A stretch of 7,281 nucleotides of DNA from an uncultured Hyphomicrobiales bacterium (GCA_903916165.1 CAIWVR010000173.1:1-7281); one strand, 5' to 3'. Numbered from the stretch's first letter, positions 1-6,955 are shown. A program made the numbers and translations. The notes: generated from the sequence alone by a model not told the origin.

Positions 1-526
1 CGGCGGCGCACGTCAGGCGGTCGATCTCGTCGATGCGCGCAATAAGCACAGTTTGAAGCGCGGCTCCCTCGGCAGTACGGGCTTCGACGAGCCTGTCGAC
101 AGCAGCGTCAAGGCCGATCAGGACAGCCGCCGCAGCGGCAGCGAGCGCCCCCTCATCATCGGTGCTCTCGCTCACCTCGACGACGCCACGCACGGCAAGC
201 AGGCCATCCAGCGAGGCCGGACGCAGATTGTCCCCGGCGGGCAGGCGCGAGAGTGTCTCGATCAGGGCCTTGATCAGGGGTTCATTGATGCGCACCTGCG
301 TCGCGGGTGCGTCGCGGTTCAAGGCCAGCGTCGCGTAGCAGGTGCCGCGCGCGAGGCGCTTGGTCAGGCGGGCGCGGGCTTCGGGCTCCACGAGATCGAA
401 GCCTTGCGGCACGCGCACGCGCAGATCTAGACCCTTGGCGTTGACCGCCTTGATCTCCCACGTCCAGCGCCATTGGACATGGTGACCCGCGGTGCGGGCA
501 AAACCGGTCATGCTCTTCAGGGACAT
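1..526 (-). CDS. yicC: YicC/YloC-family endoribonuclease, N-terminal part (cut by window edge)
   Basis: About 175 N-terminal codons are present and the rest lies beyond base 1. The protein begins MSLKSMTGFAR, and the SMTGFAR block is the hallmark start of the YicC/YloC family. It is followed by a WEIKAVNAKGLDLRVRVP segment matching the family's usual 'E(I/L)(R)SVN.(R)(F/Y)LD' pattern, and later by an Ala-rich helical stretch and VEARTAEGAALQ. Family knowledge: E. coli YicC and Bacillus YloC are RNases implicated in RNA turnover; the protein is cytoplasmic. The start is the ATG at 526, which gives the standard short lead before MTGFAR; an ATG five codons in (511) is the alternative. The ribosome-binding site is weak (GAGCGAAAG about 6 nt upstream). 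It follows mltG by 93 nt in the same direction, the usual alphaproteobacterial order. The active-site region is not in the window, so function rests on the N-terminal half only. Confidence 0.88.
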   Translation of the reverse strand, partial: MSLKSMTGFARTAGHHVQWRWTWEIKAVNAKGLDLRVRVPQGFDLVEPEARARLTKRLARGTCYATLALNRDAPATQVRINEPLIKALIETLSRLPAGDNLRPASLDGLLAVRGVVEVSESTDDEGALAAAAAAVLIGLDAAVDRLVEARTAEGAALQTVLIARIDEIDRLTCAA

Positions 527-590
527 AGGCACTTTCGCTCGACACGCCGCGAGATTCGGGCGGTTCCGGAGCGCGCACCATAAAGCGGGT

Positions 591-613
591 CCGCTGGCCT
601 CTCAAGCCAGCGG
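591..613 (-). terminator. Hairpin in the mltG-yicC gap, possible weak terminator or processing site
   Basis: A perfect 8-bp inverted repeat, CCGCTGGC at 591-598 and GCCAGCGG at 606-613, has a 7-nt loop. It lies just after the mltG stop codon. On the minus strand it is followed by ACCCGCTTTATG, which has only three T's, so it is not a classic intrinsic terminator. It may reduce read-through into yicC or protect the mltG mRNA 3' end. The pairing is seen; the role is inferred. Confidence 0.35.
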
Positions 614-619
614 GGCAGA

Positions 620-2578
620 TCAATTCGGCAAGGGCCTGCCAGCACTGGCCGGGCTGCGCGTGGACGACGGGACCGTCTTGGGGGAGGTCAAATCCCACTT
701 CTTGTCCCTGAGCGGATCCAGCGCCGTGCCCTCGGAGGCGTCAAAAATGGGGACTGGCGTCCTCGAAGGTTTGGGTGCCAATGCCTGTGCGGCGGCAGGC
801 AGCCCCGGTTCGGTGCCCGACTCGGCCCCATATTTCACAGCGCGCATATGTTGGGCGGCCAGCCGCTTCGGGCTGACGGGATAGGTGCTGAGATTGACGT
901 CATTGTCGACGCGACCCATGTCGAAATCGCTCTCGTCGCCATCAAGCTGCGGACGATCGGGGCGGCTGCGGACAGCTGGCCGACCGGCGGCCGACACGAC
1001 AGTGACATTTTCGTTCAGCCCGCCGCCCTTCTTCGCGGCAAGCTTGCGCCGTTCAGCGATCCGCGCTGCCAGCACAGTCGCGGGGGCAGCCCCCGACGCA
1101 ACCAGACCTTCCACACCAAAACGCGCTGAGAGATCGAAATGCGCCATGCGCGGCAATGCCTTGACCAGCGCGTGGCCAGGGCCCGGCAATTCGATTGCGC
1201 CGCGCTGACCGCGCGGCAGCGCAACATTGGGCCGCGTGGCATTGGGCATGCCCGGTTCGCCTTGAGCGCGGTCGACATTGGCGGCACTGGCCTTCTCGCG
1301 TTCGAGAGCACGCCAGCGGTTCACGTTGCGATTATGGTCGTCGAGCGTCTCGGCAAAGGCGTGGCCGCCGGTCCCGTCGGCGACAAAGAACAGGTCCTTT
1401 GTCTTCATCGGATTGGCGACGGCTTCAAGTGCAAGCCGACCGGGGTTGGCGATCGGGCCTGGCGGCAGGCCCTCGATCACATAGGTATTATAGGGCGACG
1501 GCCGCGAAATCTCGTCACGCGTGATGCCGCGCCCGAGCGTCCCCTTGCCGCCGACAATCCCGTAGACAATGGTCGGATCGGACTGCAGCTTCATGCGCTT
1601 CTGCAGGCGATTGACGAAAACACCGGCGACGCGTGGACGCTCATCCGCCTTGCCGGTCTCCTTTTCGACGATGGAGGCCAGCGTCACGAGTTCGAACGGC
1701 GTGCGCAGCGGCAGAGACGGATCGCGCCTGGCCCAGACCTGTTCGACGAGCTTGCGCTGCTCGTCCTGCATCTTGCGGATCAGGTCGGAGCGCGACATGC
1801 CGCGTGCCACGCGATAGGTCTCGGGAAGGATCAGCCCCTCCTTGGGCGCAGTTCGCAGATCTCCGGCCAGCACATCGCTCTCGCGCAACCGCTGCACGAT
1901 CTGCTCGGAGGTCAGACCTTCGGGAATGGTGATCGAATGCAGGAGTTGACGACCTGAAACCAGCGTGTCGATGACGTCGCGCAGGCTCGCTTGCCGCTTG
2001 AAGAGATATTCCCCGGCTTTGACATTGCCGCGATTGCCTTCGAGAAACAGCGACACGTTCATCGACATCGGCGAGTCGATCACGCCCTCGCGGTGGAGGT
2101 GCGCCAGAATTTCAGGCACTTCGGTGCGCGGCGGGAAATAGAGAATCTTATCCTCGCCAAGCGGTCCGGCGCTGCGGATTTTCTGCTGCGAGAAGGAAAG
2201 TCCAGCCACCGCGCACAGGGAGGCGACGAGCAGAAACGACAGGAAGCCACTGATGATTGCAAGAGGGCTGACGCGACGCCCCTTGCTCCCCCTGGGCGGG
2301 GGCGGCGGCGGCGGCGGCGAGGACGCCGGCTGCAGGGCTTCTCCTGGCGAGCGCATGTCCTTCGGTCGCGCGAACAAAGAGTTCCAGGCGTGCTCGGGTT
2401 GCGCCTGAGCCAGGGGTGGGGGCGTGAACCCAACCTCGCGCGCCGGGGCCAAGCTCGGGGGCGCTGGCACGACGGCAATGGCTTCAACCGCCGGTGGCGC
2501 CTCGGATTGCGGCCGATATCCTGTCGACATCGGCGGCGGCATCAGCTTCGGCTCAGGCTTTTCCGTTGATTCAGCCAT
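620..2578 (-). CDS. mltG: Endolytic murein transglycosylase MltG (YceG-like) with long N- and C-terminal extensions
   Basis: MltG cleaves nascent peptidoglycan strands at the inner membrane and is thought to set glycan chain length. The 652-residue protein has a Pro/Ala-rich, presumably cytoplasmic N-terminus (1-100) with eight consecutive prolines (88-95), then the basic RGSKGRR, one membrane segment (about 103-129), and a YceG domain (about 140-428). The catalytic motif ASIVEKETG is at 301-309, with E305 the expected catalytic glutamate. RLQKRMKLQSDPT (324-336), SPYNTY (361-366) and GLPPGPIANPG (370-380) are further family blocks. Residues 430-652 form a low-complexity, charged tail; typical MltG proteins are roughly 340-430 residues and lack most of it. 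The ATG at 2578 was chosen; an in-frame TTG at 2608 would add ten residues but has no better ribosome-binding site. Neither start has a strong Shine-Dalgarno match (GGAG lies 14 nt upstream of 2578). It follows fabF by 114 nt. Identification of the domain is firm; the role of the tails is unknown. Confidence 0.94.
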   Translation of the reverse strand: MAESTEKPEPKLMPPPMSTGYRPQSEAPPAVEAIAVVPAPPSLAPAREVGFTPPPLAQAQPEHAWNSLFARPKDMRSPGEALQPASSPPPPPPPPRGSKGRRVSPLAIISGFLSFLLVASLCAVAGLSFSQQKIRSAGPLGEDKILYFPPRTEVPEILAHLHREGVIDSPMSMNVSLFLEGNRGNVKAGEYLFKRQASLRDVIDTLVSGRQLLHSITIPEGLTSEQIVQRLRESDVLAGDLRTAPKEGLILPETYRVARGMSRSDLIRKMQDEQRKLVEQVWARRDPSLPLRTPFELVTLASIVEKETGKADERPRVAGVFVNRLQKRMKLQSDPTIVYGIVGGKGTLGRGITRDEISRPSPYNTYVIEGLPPGPIANPGRLALEAVANPMKTKDLFFVADGTGGHAFAETLDDHNRNVNRWRALEREKASAANVDRAQGEPGMPNATRPNVALPRGQRGAIELPGPGHALVKALPRMAHFDLSARFGVEGLVASGAAPATVLAARIAERRKLAAKKGGGLNENVTVVSAAGRPAVRSRPDRPQLDGDESDFDMGRVDNDVNLSTYPVSPKRLAAQHMRAVKYGAESGTEPGLPAAAQALAPKPSRTPVPIFDASEGTALDPLRDKKWDLTSPKTVPSSTRSPASAGRPLPN

Positions 2579-2692
2579 AGGCTCGTTCACCGCTCCAATG
2601 CGACGCAAATCATGTGTTCAACGCGAGGCCACTCTACCTCGCAATGTGGCAAAACATAGGAACCACGGGGCTTTATCAACCGCTTCCTTGAG

Positions 2693-3955
2693 CTAGGACG
2701 CGCGACGGAAGATCAGCGACGCATTCGTGCCGCCAAAGCCGAACGAGTTGGACAAGACTGTATCGATCTGGTGCTTGCGTGGCGTTTTCGGCACGAGATC
2801 GATCGCCGTCTCGATGCTCGGATTGTCGAGATTGAGGGTCGCGGGCGCGATGCCATCGCGGATGGCGAGGATCGAGAACACGGCTTCCACCGCACCTGCT
2901 GCACCCAGCAGATGACCGATGGACGACTTGGTCGAGGACATCAGCAGTTTCGAGGCAGAATCGCCGACAAGACGCGTGACGGCACCAAGTTCGATTTCGT
3001 CACCAAGCGGCGTCGAGGTGCCGTGCGCATTGATGTAATCGAGATCGGCTGCGGAAATGCCAGCACGTTTCAGCGCGGCCTGCATGCAGCGGAAGGCCCC
3101 GTCGCCATCTTCCTTGGGCGCGGTGATATGATAGGCGTCGCCCGACATGCCGTAGCCGATCAGTTCGCCATAGATCTTTGCGCCACGCGCCCTGGCGTGT
3201 TCATATTCCTCGAGAACCACGCAGCCGGCACCCTCGCCCATGACGAAACCGTCGCGTCCCTTGTCATAGGGGCGCGAGCCAGCCTTGGGATTGTCGTTGT
3301 AGCCCGTCGACAATGCACGGCAGGCCGCAAAGCCCGCAAGGCCAAGGCGATTGACCGCCGATTCGGCACCGCCCGCCACCATCACGTCAGCATCGCCCAG
3401 CATGATCAGGCGGCCCGCATCGCCAATGGCATGCGCGCCTGTCGAGCAGGCGGTGACAACCGAATGATTGGGGCCTTTCAGCCCGTGCTGGATCGACACA
3501 TAGCCCGACGCCAGATTGATCAGGCGGCCAGGAATGAAGAAAGGGGAGATGCGACGCGGGCCTTTTTCCTTCAGGAGGAGCGAGGCTTCGTAAATGCCGC
3601 CGAGACCGCCAATGCCAGACCCGATCATGACGCCGGACGTTGTCTGCTCCTCGTAGGTCTTGGGTGCCCAACCGGCGTCATTCAGCGCCTGGGTGGCCGC
3701 AGCGACTGCATAAAGAATGAAATCGTCGACCTTGCGCTGCTCCTTCGGCTCCATCCAACAATCAGGGTTGAACGAACCATCAGCCTCGTCGCCGCGCGGG
3801 ACCTGACAGGCGATCTGGCAGGGCAGGTCGGACACTTCGAAGGTCTCGACACGTCCGGCCCCGCTCTGTCCGTCGATCAGGCGCTTCCAAACGTTCTCGA
3901 CGCCGCTGCCGAGCGGCGTGACGAGGCCAAGCCCGGTGACGACGACCCTTCTCAT
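2693..3955 (-). CDS. fabF: 3-oxoacyl-[acyl-carrier-protein] synthase II (KAS II)
   Basis: FabF condenses malonyl-ACP with acyl-ACP in the cytoplasm, elongating the fatty acid by two carbons; in many bacteria it also controls the palmitoleate to cis-vaccenate step. The 420-residue protein is close to the E. coli length (413). It starts MRRVVVTGLGLVTPLG, as in the family. The thiolase-fold triad is complete: C170 in TACSTGAHAIG, H311 in NAHGTSTPLGD and H348 in SSIGHLLGAAG, with the supporting K343. The C-terminal SNSFGFGGTN block (402-411) carries the gating phenylalanine (F407). The ATG at 3955 has a good GGGAAAG Shine-Dalgarno sequence 5 nt upstream. It lies 155 nt downstream of acpP, with hairpins in the gap, so it may have its own promoter or be reached by partial read-through. 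Nothing is missing or unusual. A FabB identity is unlikely given the FabF-type motifs and the acpP-fabF order. Confidence 0.97.
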   Translation of the reverse strand: MRRVVVTGLGLVTPLGSGVENVWKRLIDGQSGAGRVETFEVSDLPCQIACQVPRGDEADGSFNPDCWMEPKEQRKVDDFILYAVAAATQALNDAGWAPKTYEEQTTSGVMIGSGIGGLGGIYEASLLLKEKGPRRISPFFIPGRLINLASGYVSIQHGLKGPNHSVVTACSTGAHAIGDAGRLIMLGDADVMVAGGAESAVNRLGLAGFAACRALSTGYNDNPKAGSRPYDKGRDGFVMGEGAGCVVLEEYEHARARGAKIYGELIGYGMSGDAYHITAPKEDGDGAFRCMQAALKRAGISAADLDYINAHGTSTPLGDEIELGAVTRLVGDSASKLLMSSTKSSIGHLLGAAGAVEAVFSILAIRDGIAPATLNLDNPSIETAIDLVPKTPRKHQIDTVLSNSFGFGGTNASLIFRRAS

Positions 3956-4023
3956 ATCGACTTTCCCATAGACCGCTGAATGTCATGCTGGCGGACGCCG
4001 CGAGACAAGCGCGCGCCAAGCTT

Positions 4024-4047
4024 AAAAGCGCTGCGCAAAACGCAGCG
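4024..4047 (-). terminator. Candidate intrinsic terminator or attenuator between acpP and fabF
   Basis: On the minus strand CGCTGCG, loop TTTTG, and CGCAGCG form a perfect 7-bp GC-rich stem (4029-4047), followed after one C by TTTT (4027-4024) and then AAG. This fits a weak Rho-independent terminator for acpP. The T run is short, so some read-through into fabF is expected. The stem and T run are seen; the termination activity is inferred. Confidence 0.45.
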
Positions 4048-4054
4048 ACCGGAC

Positions 4055-4104
4055 GAGGGCCAGCAGAGCCGGCCCTCCCGTATCGACCCGATCGAAACCG
4101 GGTC
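4055..4104 (-). other. Two stable hairpins directly after the acpP stop codon
   Basis: The first is a 6-bp stem, GACCCG at 4085-4090 with CGGGTC at 4099-4104, and an 8-nt loop. The second is a 10-bp stem, GAGGGCCAGC at 4055-4064 with GCCGGCCCTC at 4068-4077, with one wobble pair in the minus-strand RNA and a 3-nt loop. Neither has a T run after it. Together with the hairpin at 4029-4047 they make the acpP 3' region highly structured. Such structures often protect an abundant mRNA from 3' exonucleases; that role here is inferred. Confidence 0.4.
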
Positions 4105-4110
4105 AGGCCC

Positions 4111-4347
4111 TCAGGCCGTCGCCTTGCTGAGGAACTTCACGGCATCGCCAACCGTGACAATTGTCTCGGCCGCGTCGTCGGGAATTTCAACGCCGAATTC
4201 TTCTTCGAACGCCATGACCAGTTCGACGGTGTCGAGCGAATCGGCACCGAGGTCGTCGATGAAATTGGCATTATCAACGACCTTGTCGGCTTCCACGCCG
4301 AGGTGCTCAACAACGATCTTCTTCACGCGCTCGGCGACATCGCTCAT
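4111..4347 (-). CDS. acpP: Acyl carrier protein
   Basis: AcpP is the small acidic cytoplasmic carrier that shuttles acyl intermediates between FabD, FabF, FabG and the other fatty-acid synthesis enzymes through a 4'-phosphopantetheine arm. The 78-residue protein has the canonical size. The attachment site is S37 in the [18 protein letters not shown] block, the classic D-S-L motif at the start of helix II. The N-terminus [12 protein letters not shown] and the C-terminal VGDAVKFL are typical alphaproteobacterial AcpP. The ATG at 4347 has GAGG eight nt upstream. A 268-nt gap separates it from fabG and a structured 155-nt gap separates it from fabF, which suggests a separately controlled, highly expressed unit. 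The strongly acidic composition fits the family. No defect is visible. Confidence 0.98.
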   Translation of the reverse strand: MSDVAERVKKIVVEHLGVEADKVVDNANFIDDLGADSLDTVELVMAFEEEFGVEIPDDAAETIVTVGDAVKFLSKATA

Positions 4348-4615
4348 AGGTACGTCCTCATGTGTCGTTAAATTTCTGCACGGCCTGATCGACTGGTTCC
4401 GGCAAGCGCCGATCGCTCTGGAGCGGCGCCGGTGAGACCTGCCGACCCCGCCCTGCGAGATCTGTTGGAATGTTCGATCCTCGACCGGCCATCCGTTCCG
4501 GCAGACGCCACGCTGATACGGACATCTTCCGAGAGGTGAAGTAACACATTCGCAATCTATTGGCGAGAGCTACGGAAGCACCCTGGACGAATCGACCGAC
4601 TTATCCGCAAGTAAT
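4348..4615 (-). promoter_or_regulatory. Upstream region of acpP, likely containing its own promoter and a structured 5' leader
   Basis: The 268-nt gap between fabG and acpP is much longer than the 34-nt fabD-fabG gap and carries no credible gene. A 65-codon reading frame inside it resembles nothing recognisable. Near acpP, GCGCC at 4406-4410 can pair with GGCGC at 4425-4429, with a further short stem GCT/AGC inside, so the leader may be folded. No convincing -35/-10 pair could be picked by eye. Promoter presence is inferred from spacing and from the general need for high acpP expression. Confidence 0.35.
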
Positions 4616-5353
4616 TCAAATCATTGCCATTCCACCGTTGACATGGAGCGTCGCGCCGGTCACGTAGCCGGCCTCCCGGCTGGCAAGATAAACGCAAGCT
4701 GCACCGATGTCTGCGCCAGCGCCCAGCCGACCTGCCGGAATGGTTCCGAGAATTGATTCTTTTTGCTTCTCGTTCAGCGCATCCGTCATCGGGCTTTCGA
4801 TAAAACCCGGGGCGATGCAGTTCACGGTAATATTGCGGCTGGCGACTTCGGCGGCCAGCGACTTGGACATGCCGATCATGCCGGCCTTTGAGGCCGCGTA
4901 ATTGCCCTGCCCCGGATTGCCAGTCACGCCGACAACAGAGGCAATCGAGATGATGCGGCCGAAGCGGCGCTTCATCATGCCTCGCAGCACGGCGCGCGAC
5001 AGGCGGAAGGCCGACGTCAGATTAACGTTGATGACCTGCTCCCAGTCGTCATCCTTCATCCGCATGAACAGGCCGTCGCGGGTGATGCCGGCATTGTTGA
5101 CGAGAATGTCGACCTGCCCCATCGCGGCCTCTGCCGCAGGAACGAGCGCCTCGACCCCGGCCTTGTCGCCGAGATTGCACGGCAGCACGAAGGCGCGCTC
5201 GCCCAATTCATCGGCGAGCGCCTGCAGCACCTCGGCGCGTGTACCCGAGAGCCCGACCGTCGCGCCCTGCGCATGGAGCGCGCGGGCGATCTGGCCGCCA
5301 AGACCGCCAGTCGCGCCAGTGACGAGCGCGTTCAAGCCATTGAGTTGAAACAT
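4616..5353 (-). CDS. fabG: 3-oxoacyl-[acyl-carrier-protein] reductase
   Basis: FabG reduces 3-ketoacyl-ACP to 3-hydroxyacyl-ACP with NADPH, the first reduction in each elongation cycle. The 245-residue protein is a classical short-chain dehydrogenase of the expected length. The nucleotide-binding TGATGGLG is at 12-19, NNAG at 86-89, and the catalytic tetrad reads N111 (INVNL), S139 (SIASVVG), Y152 and K156 (NYAASKAG). The PG.I.(S)PMT segment (182-190) and the C-terminal TGATLHVNGGMAMI are specific to FabG rather than to other short-chain dehydrogenases. The ATG at 5353 is fixed by a very strong GAGGAG ribosome-binding site six nt upstream. It follows fabD by 34 nt and is almost certainly cotranscribed with it. 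The enzyme is a cytoplasmic tetramer in studied species. Confidence 0.97.
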   Translation of the reverse strand: MFQLNGLNALVTGATGGLGGQIARALHAQGATVGLSGTRAEVLQALADELGERAFVLPCNLGDKAGVEALVPAAEAAMGQVDILVNNAGITRDGLFMRMKDDDWEQVINVNLTSAFRLSRAVLRGMMKRRFGRIISIASVVGVTGNPGQGNYAASKAGMIGMSKSLAAEVASRNITVNCIAPGFIESPMTDALNEKQKESILGTIPAGRLGAGADIGAACVYLASREAGYVTGATLHVNGGMAMI

Positions 5354-5373
5354 GTCGATCTCCTCAGGGAGGG

Positions 5374-5387
5374 CGCGCGAAAGCGCG
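5374..5387 (-). other. Small GC hairpin in the fabD-fabG gap
   Basis: CGCGC at 5374-5378 and GCGCG at 5383-5387 form a 5-bp stem with a 4-nt loop (UUUC in the minus-strand transcript), immediately after the fabD stop codon and upstream of the fabG ribosome-binding site. There is no T run, so it is not a terminator. It could influence local mRNA stability, but it may also be chance in GC-rich DNA. Confidence 0.25.
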
Positions 5388-6335
5388 TCAGGATGACTGG
5401 CGGGCCGCGAAGGCGGCGATGTCGGCGGGTTGACCGACGGCGGTTCCGGTCGCTGTGTCGGCGATGCGCTTCACGAGTCCTGACAATACCTTGCCGGTCC
5501 CCAGCTCATAAAACGAGTCAACGCCTTCATGTGCCATATAAGCGATGCTTTCGGCCCAGCGTACGGTTCCGGTGACCTGCTCGACGAGGCGCTTGCGGAT
5601 CTCGTCGGCGTCGGTCAGCGGGCTGGCCAGCACATTGGCGACGAGCGGCACGCAGGGTGCCCGCATGGCGACGGTAGCGAGCGCCTGCGCCATGGCGTCG
5701 GCGGCGGGCTGCATCAAGGCGCAATGGAACGGCGCGGAGACCGGCAGCGCAATGGCGCGCTTCACGCCGCGCGCCTTGGCGATCTCCATGGCGCGTTCGA
5801 CGGCAGCCTTGTGTCCGGAGACGACAACCTGTCCGCCGCCATTGTCATTGGCGACCTGGCAGACCTGGCCCTGCGCGGCTTCCGCCGCGATCTCGCGGCC
5901 CAGCGCAATATCGGCACCGAGCAGCGCGGCCATGGCGCCCTCGCCCACCGGCACGGCCTTCTGCATCGCATCGCCGCGAATGCGCAGCAGCCGGGCAGTG
6001 TCGGTGATGGTGAACGTGCCGGCGGCGGCGAGAGCCGAATATTCGCCCAGCGAATGGCCGGCGATGAATTGGGCCTGACGCGTGATGTCGAGGCCGGCTT
6101 CGGCTTCGAGCACGCGCACCACAGCAAGGCTCACCGCCATCAGGGCGGGTTGCGCATTGGCGGTGAGGGTGAGTTCGGCCTCAGGGCCCTCGAACATCAG
6201 GCCCGACAGGTTCTGGCTCAAGGCGGAATCGACTTCGGCAAAGACCGCGCGGGCGGGCGCGAAGGCTTCAGCGAGCGCCTTGCCCATGCCAACCGCCTGA
6301 GATCCCTGCCCGGGGAAGATGAAAGCCAGAGACAT
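5388..6335 (-). CDS. fabD: Malonyl-CoA:ACP transacylase
   Basis: FabD transfers malonyl from CoA to AcpP, supplying the extender unit for fatty-acid synthesis in the cytoplasm. The 315-residue protein matches the family length (about 310). It starts MSLAFIFPGQGSQAVGMG, with the oxyanion-hole GQGSQ at 9-13. The nucleophile is S95 in GHSLGEYSALAAAG, R120 is the carboxylate-binding arginine in RIRGDAMQ, and H204 in SAPFHCALM is the catalytic histidine. The C-terminal FYELGTGKVLSGLVKR block is typical. The ATG at 6335 has GGAAAGG upstream with about 6 nt spacing; the frame stays open to 6428, but those 31 extra residues are Arg-rich and unlike the family. It is the first gene of the minus-strand fab cluster and is divergent from the cysteine-cluster gene at 6509. 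Confidence 0.97.
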   Translation of the reverse strand: MSLAFIFPGQGSQAVGMGKALAEAFAPARAVFAEVDSALSQNLSGLMFEGPEAELTLTANAQPALMAVSLAVVRVLEAEAGLDITRQAQFIAGHSLGEYSALAAAGTFTITDTARLLRIRGDAMQKAVPVGEGAMAALLGADIALGREIAAEAAQGQVCQVANDNGGGQVVVSGHKAAVERAMEIAKARGVKRAIALPVSAPFHCALMQPAADAMAQALATVAMRAPCVPLVANVLASPLTDADEIRKRLVEQVTGTVRWAESIAYMAHEGVDSFYELGTGKVLSGLVKRIADTATGTAVGQPADIAAFAARQSS

Positions 6336-6508
6336 GTCGCGCCTTTCCAGTCCGTTCCGTCGCGTGTCGGGCCGAGTGACAGGGCGGCGGCGCTGAGTCA
6401 AGGGGCACTCCCCGGCGGCAGTCCTCACCGCACATGTCTTTCATCTTGCAAGTCCCGGGACCGGCACGGACACTGCGCGTCAAATTCCGAATCGCGGGCA
6501 CAGATCAT
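6336..6508. promoter_or_regulatory. Divergent intergenic region between fabD and the YkgJ-type gene
   Basis: Both neighbours start outward from this 173-nt stretch, so it should contain promoters for both. On the minus strand TTGACT (6401-6396) and TTGACG (6483-6478) resemble -35 elements, but neither has a clear -10 at the right distance. On the plus strand TTGCAA (6446-6451) is followed 17 nt later by GACACT, a poor -10. A perfect 10-nt palindrome, GTCCCGGGAC, sits at 6452-6461 and could be an operator half-site pair or chance. Promoter location is unresolved. Confidence 0.35.
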
Positions 6509-6922
6509 ATGGCTGTTTTAGGCAAGTCGTGCGGCCCCTGCACCATGTGCTGCAAGGTTCTCGAGATCGAGCATTTCGACAAGCGCGCCGGAACGCTATG
6601 CACGCATTGCAAGATCGGCACCGGCTGCAAGATCTACAAGAAACGCCCCGAGGTCTGCCAGGATTACGAATGCTCGTGGATGATGGAGCGCGACCTCCCC
6701 TCGACGTTGCGCCCCGACAAGGTCGGCACAATCCTGATGGAGGATGCCGAGTCCGACCAGTACCAGGCGGTCTGCGACCCGGCCAAACCCATGGCCTGGC
6801 GTCACCCTTTGGTGTTCAAGCACCTGCTGATGAAGGCCAAGGAAGGCCGCGTCGTGGTCGCCAAGGCCGGGCTGATGGCGTGGCGGATTTATGACAATGG
6901 GGAGGTTGCGCCCTGGGCGTGA
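6509..6922 (+). CDS. YkgJ-family cysteine-cluster protein (putative Zn/Fe-binding)
   Basis: The 137-residue protein begins MAVLGKSCGPCTMCCK, carrying the CxxCxxCC signature of the YkgJ/CxxCxxCC family (Pfam describes it as a putative zinc- or iron-chelating domain). There are ten cysteines: C8, C11, C14, C15, C31, C34, C40, C50, C55 and C89. The first nine lie in the N-terminal 55 residues, in the family layout (CTHCKIGTGCKIYKKRPEVC). The C-terminal half (about 60-137) is less distinctive and has no membrane segment or signal peptide. The biochemical role of this family is not established. The start at 6509 is chosen because the signature usually lies close to the N-terminus; an ATG at 6434 would add 25 residues not typical of the family. 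Neither start has a clear Shine-Dalgarno sequence. It is divergent from fabD and followed by a 348-nt gap before the next gene. Confidence 0.85.
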   Translation: MAVLGKSCGPCTMCCKVLEIEHFDKRAGTLCTHCKIGTGCKIYKKRPEVCQDYECSWMMERDLPSTLRPDKVGTILMEDAESDQYQAVCDPAKPMAWRHPLVFKHLLMKAKEGRVVVAKAGLMAWRIYDNGEVAPWA

Positions 6923-6955
6923 TCGTCATTCTGACCAGCGTCGCCCCTTCAGCCT

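Noticed and set aside
53..430. 125-codon plus-strand frame antisense to yicC
   Set aside because: The minus strand reads as a clear YicC N-terminus through the same stretch.
1139..1957. 272-codon plus-strand frame antisense to mltG
   Set aside because: No recognisable motif; explained by codon bias of the mltG strand.
2771..3979. Long open frame of 402 codons on the plus strand, antisense to fabF
   Set aside because: It is the shadow of fabF in GC-rich DNA. The translation has no recognisable domain, while the opposite strand encodes a complete FabF with all catalytic residues.
3980..4008. Possible fabF promoter on the minus strand (TTGTCT, 17 nt, TGACAT)
   Set aside because: The -10 matches only three consensus positions; too weak to annotate, although a promoter here would fit the upstream hairpin with T run.
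4358..4555. 65-codon minus-strand frame in the fabG-acpP gap
   Set aside because: No ribosome-binding site or family resemblance; more likely untranslated leader and promoter.
5529..6521. 330-codon plus-strand frame antisense to fabD
   Set aside because: The product is compositionally odd (rich in Gly, His, Arg, Ala) without family motifs, and it overlaps the intact fabD.
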